Below, piece by piece: positions 56,995-64,000 of a DNA stretch of 64,000 nt (the first letter of the stretch is position 1; each line of letters starts with the position of its first letter). The position numbers and the translations under genes were made by a program. Source of the DNA: Xiphydria camelus (taxonomy: Eukaryota > Arthropoda > Insecta > Hymenoptera > Xiphydriidae); assembly GCA_963678675.1 (NCBI GenBank), contig OY783200.1, positions 25,248,190 through 25,312,189 of the forward strand, read 5' to 3'. The notes under the pieces were generated by a model. That model was given only the letters and a program-made list of their open reading frames with translations, had not been told where the DNA came from and did not search any database.

Positions 56995-57665
56995 AAATCG
57001 AAAGAGCTCGCTCACTATTACCGGCCGCGGCCACCAACGATTCGCTACGCATGTACCCACGCATACGCGCGAGTCATGCGGCCGTACGCCTCGATACGTA
57101 CGTACGAATCGCGTGACACGCGCTCGACGTAGCCGCGCGCGCGCGCGCGCGCGTGCTAAGTCGCTGGACGAGTTTTGCTATGCGGGAACGAAGGAGGCGA
57201 AGGGACGAAAAACTAGAGAAAAGAGTTAAAGAACGGAAGCGACGCGCGTTACGAGTTTGCGCGATTTTCTCGCGAGAATCAGAGAAGCGTAAGATGTATA
57301 GAGATTATAAGAGAGAGCCGACGGAACGTCGTGGAAGCGAACGACACACGCACGAGGCATACACACCACCGGGCCACGCACACGTGCTAAAAGAACCGAC
57401 AGGAACGGCCCGAACGACGAGTCGAAAAGTATTTGAAAAAAATATAAAATAAAATAAAACGTTGCGAGTGAATGCACGTGAACGGGGAAAAAAAAAAAAG
57501 ATAACATAGCGTCTAAGAGCTAAAGGGCGCCCAAGCCCACCCCCTGCCCCGCCCGCCCCTTCAGACCTGACCTCACTCAATCAATCGATTCTTCTCTATT
57601 TCCCTATTTCCGTGCCATCCGTTAACGTCTCGACGACGACGACGACGACGACGATGACCACCGCC

Positions 57666-57680
<15 letters not shown>

Positions 57681-57746
<66 letters not shown>
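57681..57746. repeat. (ATC)n microsatellite
   Basis: About 22 ATC triplets, preceded by (GAC)n and (ACC)n runs, in the presumed Shal 3' UTR. Confidence 0.95.
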
Positions 57747-57998
57747 GCCAACCGACGTCCAACTCGACTCTTCGCCAACGACATCGACCCGACGATCGTC
57801 GCAACCGGAACCGCCGCTCGGACACCCTCCGCCGATCGGCTCCTGCTCTTCGATGGACAACCGTTCCGCGTTCTCTCGCGCGCTACCACCACCACCACCA
57901 CCCGTCCCTCCCAACGCACCTCACGCTAAAACTCGCCCTCGTTCGCTCCGTGCCCTGCGGCTCCGACCGCATCCGTTGCATACCCTGAAACGCAATAA

Positions 57999-58043
57999 AC
58001 GATGAACGATGAACGATGAACGATGAACGATGAACGATGAACG
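57999..58043. repeat. GATGAAC heptamer tandem repeat
   Basis: Six to seven copies of a 7-bp unit directly after an AATAAA hexamer. Confidence 0.92.
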
Positions 58044-58794
58044 AAAATAAAAACCCACGCACGGGCGACGAACGAATGTCAACGATACAAACGGAAATCA
58101 ACGGTCGCAGAGCCTCTCGTATCAGCTCACGTCCAACGAGAACAAGGATAGAGTGGTGCTTGTATACGGCGATCGTATACAAGTGCGGAAAAAGGTAAAG
58201 ACGCCAGCGGAAGGCACGCACGGTAAAGCGGAAACGCGACGACGACGACGCCCGCGCGTCCAGCACGGGAACGTCGTCGATTTGTCTCCACTCTCTGTGC
58301 GCGATTCGCTCGGGGAGGAACGCGTGCTATGTATATATATACCGCTCGCCTGGCTTTGTCGTACGCGCGGCTGCGTTACTCTACTTCTGTATTCATTCGC
58401 CGGGTGTCTTCTGTCTCGCTCTCTGTGTGACTCCTCTACTTATGTTTTTCGTCTTCTCAGTTTCCGAGGTTCCTCGCCTCGGGTATAACGCGTGTCGACG
58501 CTCTCCGGGAGACGGACATCAGGCGCACGCATGAGCGAATATGCATGAAGGACTCTCCGTGGGAGAGCCGTTTTTTAGTTTCCCCGTTGCACGATAATCG
58601 GGAGCCGCCGCTGTACGCGGCGTCGCCGCCCAGGGTCCGACTCGATTATCTCGACGTCGTTTCCAGACCGAAGAACTTTGAATCACGCGGGCGCGCGGAG
58701 TCAGACCTCGCGCGCGATATCGGTTTTCCGCTCCGACCGTATACTTATTTCGTAGGATTCAGTTGCCGCTTGCTTACGATTCGTGTATGTATAT

Positions 58795-58810
58795 ATTGTA
58801 TATATATACG

Positions 58811-58843
<33 letters not shown>

Positions 58844-58860
58844 ATGTATGTATGTATATT
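58795..58860. repeat. TA/TATG microsatellite
   Basis: Alternating TA with TATG interruptions. Confidence 0.9.
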
Positions 58861-59085
58861 GTACTAGCGTAGAGAGTTCGTCGCACAGCGTATCCAAGTA
58901 GTCTTTTCTTTCGTATACAGTATCCACTCTCTTCGTTCTCCTTCAATGTACATGAATTTTTGTACCCCCGCCGTATACCGATTTATTTTGCTATGTTGTG
59001 TATATATTATATAGTATATGTATACTATATCGCCTTCAGTGCGGAGCATGTGCCTGTCTCTCTTTCGCGGACGTATGCCGTACGG

Positions 59086-59089
<4 letters not shown>

Positions 59090-59134
<45 letters not shown>
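59090..59134. repeat. (CT)n microsatellite
   Basis: About 22 CT units. Confidence 0.95.
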
Positions 59135-59136
<2 letters not shown>

Positions 59137-60386
59137 CGATCATCACGCAGGATTCCAAAGTGGCCGGTTCCCGTCTTCGTGGTTCGTCCCGTCGTGTTAC
59201 CCGTATTTTCGTTGAAACTCCTGCCGAGTGAACCGCTACCCCGCTTTCATCCGGATGATGAGAATAATATGCACTCGTAACAATCGTATCGATATTTCAG
59301 TCGAATGCAATACCACCGTGAAGATACCGACATCAGGGAAAACGAAAAATGTCATGATATACCAGTTCATATTTAGAATTTTATAATAATTTTATTCCCT
59401 GTTAAATATTTCATCATGATCATTTTAAAGGATATCTTTACACTTGTTAAACGCAACCCTCTATGCGTTCGATACGACAGAACAGGCCAGTAGACAAGCG
59501 CGAGTAGTAAAAACCAGTTGCGGTCAGACCTACGGACCCGGTTTTATAAGAATTCATCAAATTCACAGTTCATTCATGTGGTCCCAATTGGAATATTTTA
59601 TACGTAAGTACTCTTATACATATATCTTCCGATATTACAGTCCAGATTTTTTGGCAAATCGCCAAAAAGGTCGAGGGAGGATCGCATATTTGATCGCGTG
59701 GCGCATGATTGTTCTAGGCTTCTCGACGCGTATTATTCATCATCCGAGAATGACATGGTTCTATACGAGATGAAGGGCGAATTTCTAGAAATTCATTATC
59801 AATTTATCGCAATAAAACGGGACGTCCGTAGTTTTTCCGATACCGGGACACGGTGGACAACCGAAAACGATCTTTAAAAGCCACGTGGACCAGCACGAAA
59901 GAACCGCCAACGTCAGGAACGATGACTCGACCGGTCGGAAAAACTCAGCTGTCCGATCCGGATATCCTGCATTCGTCCTACCGCCTCATCCTCTCGTTTC
60001 TCTTCCTCCTCGTCCTCGAGCTTCGTCCAGGATACGGGGATTCCCCTCGGACAACGGACGCAAGCTCCAGGGAGTCTATGCAAACTTTCTCCTTTTCTTC
60101 TCTCCCCTAACAGAGGGAGACGGACATTGATCCGTCGATTCCGCCCCGTCCCTCTTTTGATCTATATATTGACGCGCACACGCGACGTACGCCACGCGGT
60201 ATACGCGCGTCGATCGGCGCGTTCCTCGGACGGGAGGGAGTGGTCCTTCGGAATCCGGTTTCGGCGTAAAATTCGCGCGTCGCGAGAGGCGGTAGGGAGA
60301 GATGAAAATCGAGAAATGCGCGACGAAAGAGAGGCAACGAAAATGAGCGTGGGAAGAGGAATGGAGAAGAGGAAGGGAGGGAGAGG

Positions 60387-60424
<38 letters not shown>

Positions 60425-60486
60425 AAGAGAGAGAAATGGCGGACGAACGAAACGCTCACGCGCGCGCAACCCCCTCTGCTTTTAAG

Positions 60487-60682
60487 CACGAGCGAAGGAG
60501 ATGCGGAGGAAATTCAATGTCCGAAATGCCAATTGTTCCAGGACCTAAAGAAGCGCGGTTCCCACACCTGCGACATGCAGGCCCTACAGCCACTTCCGGT
60601 CCCCACAACCACCACCACCACCACGCCTGCCATGGCTACTTCCGGTGGCCAGCCACAGCTTCCGGTTTCGGAGACCGCTTGA
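60487..60682 (+). CDS. Orphan terminal-exon candidate with CPKC...HTC motif
   Basis: A plausible acceptor (ccccctctgcttttaag|C) leads into a 65-codon frame: TSEGDAEEIQCPKCQLF, QDLKKRGSHTCDMQALQPLP, a poly-Thr run, and a stop TGA at 60680-60682 after LPVSETA. C-x2-C-x11-H-x-C resembles a small zinc-binding knuckle. I do not recognise the protein. It might be the last exon of another gene on this strand, or a distal alternative Shal exon. A second open frame over the same bases (starting ATGGCGGACGAACG at 60436) is less protein-like. Confidence 0.4.
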
Positions 60683-61306
60683 GTTGACCAATCACCAATC
60701 CAATATGACACCTATACTCTACTACCGTCCTCCTCTACTCGTGACGTTTGAAAGAACCACGGCCGTGTGGCCTCGCTTACGGTGAGCCTCAAATGTACGA
60801 TCTTACTGAGCGGAGCGAGAGTGAAAAACGAGCGTATATATAGATAGGCTTCGAAGAACTTAGAAGCCCGTAGCGGAGCTGCGTCATCGCGATCGAGCAT
60901 CGCCGACCGGACATCTCACCTCTTCTCTCCTACTGTTCGCTTCTGTCTACGAACACCCACCCCCGCCCCCACCCGATCGACTCCCCCACCATCCGTTTCC
61001 ACGCCGTTTCCCGGCATTTCGCTTACCCGGGAGTTCTCATTGTTCCCGATCCCCCGCCGCCTCGCGTGTCATCGTCATCCTGCTCACCCGGAGAGACGCA
61101 TTCTCGCGCTTCATCCCCCTCGCACACGCGCGCACCGCAATGATCCGCCACCGCACGCGCCTGAAACGCTGCTTTTTCTCGTGCTTCCGCCGCACCGGGA
61201 AGACGCGTGGGTGGGGGATACATGCACACACGCGCCTCACCGGAGAGACACTGTCGTATATCGATTCGCTGGAATATCACATCCGACCGCTTTCTCTTTC
61301 TCTCTC

Positions 61307-61317
<11 letters not shown>

Positions 61318-61375
<58 letters not shown>
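61318..61375. repeat. (CT)n microsatellite
   Basis: About 29 uninterrupted CT units. Confidence 0.95.
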
Positions 61376-61378
<3 letters not shown>

Positions 61379-62772
61379 AACGCACAACCCCCTTCTCGCT
61401 AATTCCTATTTCCAGCTTCCCCCCCCTCGCTATTCGTTGCGCCCGACTTCTGCCGGGGCCGTCGAGCTCGCGTTGTAACGCGGTAGAGGCCGGCTATTCC
61501 GAGCGTTCACGGGGGAGGGCCGCCCAGGTTACGCCGGTCGCGTGGAGAGGAGCGAGAGAGAGGGAGCGGTGCCCAGAAATAGACAGATTTTACCACATTA
61601 ATCTCCAGAAATATCCTCATATCGCTCTGCCTTCTCCTCTCCTCTCTTCCTCCGTCCTGCCGAAAACTCCCCAGCCCTTCCAGGAACCTCGGCGCCGGTA
61701 AGAAAGACTTCTTCAGCCTCCCCCAACCGAAGAAGAGAGTTCCGCGCGCCGATCCGGGAAAGGAAGGGAAGAGTTTTTCGCCAAATTTCATTCCGAAGAG
61801 TAATCGTTCCTCGCTCCTGTGCCTTTAGCCCGAGAGAGAGAGGGGGGTAGAGGGAAGAGGGAGAGAGGAAGGAAGAGTTCTCGAGGAGGGGGAGAGAGAG
61901 AGAGAGAGAGAGAGAGAGATCGATTATCCGCCCACTACGCCTCCTCGTCGCCTCTTCTGCCTTACCGACTCGGAAATCGGATCCCGGGAGACGCGTGCGG
62001 GCATCCGCGCCTCCTCGCGGGGATTCCCCGGGATTTGGAAGCGGAAGAAGCTACTACCGAGGGGCGATGCACTGCGCGAAATCGCGAGCGGAACGTAGCG
62101 CAACACCGATCTACGATAACTTGATCCCGCGGTTCGTCCTTCCGATGGAAAACAAGAAAGAAAAATGAATTGCGAGGGGTGAGCACGGCAGGGGAATGAA
62201 GAGGACTCCGATTTACAACTCGACGAGTTCTCGTCCTTCTCGTCGGAACGACGACGCCTGCTACCGTTTTCGCGCCTGAATGGAGGCAACTCGCGTGAAA
62301 GGAATACGTCGAATAAACGAGGCGCCCGACAGTGGAGGAGCCAAGAGCGACGGGGAACCCGGACGAGTCGCCGGAAGAACAAAGGTGAACCCCCGGCAGC
62401 TCTTCAGTCGCGGGGGAAGGCGGAGCGTGACGACGATTCTTTCCATCGTTTTCCCTCGACTATTTGCCCCGGCTCCGATGCGACCTCACACTGTCGCCCG
62501 GTAGAGAGAGGGACGGAGGAGGAACGGAAGGGAGCTCTCGCGAGGATCGCGTGTCGTTGAGCTTCGCCGACTAATTGGCGGGACATTCTCTGATCGAGAC
62601 GCGCCTAAATTAATTTCTACCGCGTCGGCTGACGATGCCCTTTGACTCTGGCGGCATGTAGCTCGGCGGGGGAGGAGGAGGAGAAGAAAAAGAAGCATTT
62701 ATTCAAGGAGACGTCTCCTCAGAGGGCAAACGAAGCAAATACAGGGATAAATAGTCAAAGTAGAAGAAAAGA

Positions 62773-62798
62773 ATGGAAGGGAAGAAGAAAACCACGAG
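62773..62798 (+). CDS. Possible tiny first coding exon
   Basis: ATGGAAGGGAAGAAG opens a frame of eight codons plus two bases, ending in a consensus donor ACGAG|GTAAGT at 62799. Purine-rich context makes chance likely. Confidence 0.15.
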
Positions 62799-62918
62799 GT
62801 AAGTCTTGAAGCTTCATCTCTTCGTCGAGTCAGAGGCACTCCAAGTCAGCCCCTCGACCTTCCAAGATGACGAAGTCCTCGGGAAACGATAATTTCGAGT
62901 GGGAACGATAAATCTCTC

Positions 62919-62921
<3 letters not shown>

Positions 62922-62962
<41 letters not shown>
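62922..62962. repeat. (GA)n microsatellite
   Basis: About 20 GA units. Confidence 0.95.
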
Positions 62963-62967
<5 letters not shown>

Positions 62968-63869
62968 GACCAAGAGCGAAGAAAATTCTGGGGAAGAATG
63001 AGATCTCGAAGAACCAGTGGTGCGAAACGTGGCTCCTTTCCTCCACCTCGAGGCACCACCCGAAGGATTTCATCCGTTCTTTCTCTCACCATTCTTCCGC
63101 CTGTAAACGGAGACCGAGTCTCTATCCGACTGCGAGAGAGAGGAGGGAGCTAACCACGTAGCTTCGCGAGACAACGTGGCTGAGACATCTGTCAGGCGAG
63201 AAGCCGACTAGCTGGTAGCTGGCTGGCATTTCTCCCGCTTTCTCCATCTCTTTCCAGAACAACCAGACCCGAGTCGAGTGTGTTATCTTTATCGTTCTCC
63301 ACCTCCGCATTTTCCGACCGCCCCTCTCCACCGTCCACGGCTCGACTTCGCCAGCCTCCCCTCGACAATCGCCGGCGATCTACAATCCGCGTCGTTCCCC
63401 CGCGAGAGAGCGCATCTCCCCGCTTTTTTCCTCTCCCCCTCACGGGGAGACTCGGGTTTAGAAACTGGGTTAAAGAGAAGTGGAATTTATTTTCACGCGG
63501 CGCGAATATATTATTTTATTCAAATTTCAACACGCTTCCGCGACGCGTAGAATCTGAGCTCGTTGCTGTCTCGCGCGCTGAGTCGATCCACTCGGTTCTT
63601 CGAGCTTGCTTCGCGGAAACAATTCATTGGTTCTTTTTCAGGATTGCTACAGATCTGAATAACCGGTGAATTTGATTATACAAAACTCCTGATGTAAACA
63701 AAAATATCAGAGAAAACTTGCAAAATTTAATCTGAAACATTCATGGGAAAAGCCGAGGAATTCTGTAATCGAATTTCTGCAGCCACTCTCCTTTAAACAA
63801 ATATTTATACATAATCATACGTTTATGATTATACGTATATAATTGGGCATAATCAGATCCGAAATTTGC

Positions 63870-64000
63870 CCTTACACGATTGTACAAACCGTTGGAGAAC
63901 TTACACGCCAGCGTAGAGCTGCTTCCGTATCGCTGAGCGCGCCACTTCCGCTGTGGCTCTTTTTGATTTCGTAATGGTAGCGTTAGTCAAGATCCGAACC
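63870..64000. mobile_element. Long-TIR element, GCCAGCGT family, cut by window edge
   Basis: ACTTACACGCCAGCGTAGAG and the following bases match the left end of the copies at 38607 and 50059; it continues with GTTAGTCAAGATCCG as they do. The outer ATAATTGGGCATAATCAGAT motif at 63838 belongs to the same nested family. Confidence 0.65.

Larger units (their letters stand above)
56995..58050 (+). other. Probable Shal 3' UTR
   Basis: Follows the stop codon. It contains AATAAA hexamers at 57448-57453, 57453-57458 and 57994-57999, plus a further one near 58024. These are candidate polyadenylation signals, and the transcript may end at either cluster. It includes the (GAC)n, (ACC)n and (ATC)n arrays at 57631-57746 and a GATGAAC heptamer array (57999-58043). 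Confidence 0.5.
58051..60486. other. Region downstream of Shal, no gene recognised
   Basis: Contains a TA/TATG-rich microsatellite (58795-58860), (CT)n at 59090-59134 and (GA)n at 60391-60417. No coding region with support. Confidence 0.6.
60683..64000. other. Right-end region, microsatellite-rich, no gene recognised
   Basis: Holds (CT)n at 61318-61375, (GA)n at 61890-61919 and 62922-62962, and a possible tiny first exon at 62773-62798. The long open frames are low-complexity or domain-free. Confidence 0.6.

Noticed and set aside
57573..57929. Frames with poly-Asp, poly-Met, poly-Ile or poly-Thr over the (ATC)n array
   Set aside because: Triplet-repeat artefact in all three frames, in a probable 3' UTR.

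Overview
The window reads as nuclear DNA of an insect, most likely a hymenopteran and possibly an ant. Multi-exon genes with GT-AG introns, an almost fly-identical Shal potassium channel, CpG-rich GC-ending codons, very abundant (GA/CT)n microsatellites and many small inverted-repeat transposons point that way. The species assignment is inference. No bacterial, viral, CRISPR or operon-like structure was seen.

Left part, positions 2-8559, plus strand: the 3' portion of RhoGAPp190 (p190 RhoGAP). Twenty-one exons join with consistent phases into 1476 codons plus stop; the 5' end lies outside the window. Domain order is the tail of the N-terminal GTPase domain, FF repeats, two degenerate pseudo-GTPase domains, a long low-complexity linker, a Lys/Glu-rich segment and the catalytic RhoGAP domain. 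Introns are short (mostly 70-420 bp).

Middle and right, positions 16479-56994, plus strand: the whole coding sequence of Shal, the Kv4 A-type voltage-gated potassium channel. Five exons spread over about 40 kb give 1725 coding bases (574 residues). Exon 1 carries the T1 domain and S1 to the pore; a 17 kb intron splits the selectivity filter; exons 2-5 carry S6 and the C-terminus, ending in the family-typical [11 protein letters not shown]. Exon 4 can also be read through its donor into an in-frame 68-residue tail ending in ETRV, a class I PDZ-ligand pattern. About 2.5 kb upstream of the start codon is a microsatellite-rich leader region with small upstream ORFs.

The large introns and flanks are packed with mobile-element debris. 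These are: a 2.66 kb palindrome of two inverted piggyBac C-terminal fragments in intron 2; three elements with TTA target duplications, one nested inside another transposon family; a composite TIR element holding a tRNA-derived SINE, a perfect-looking hairpin and a 66-bp tandem array; two inverted copies of a 160-bp MITE; and at least four copies of a long-TIR family. Downstream of Shal one orphan terminal-exon candidate (60487-60682) with a CPKC...HTC motif may belong to another gene. I recognised no minus-strand gene apart from the transposase fragment.
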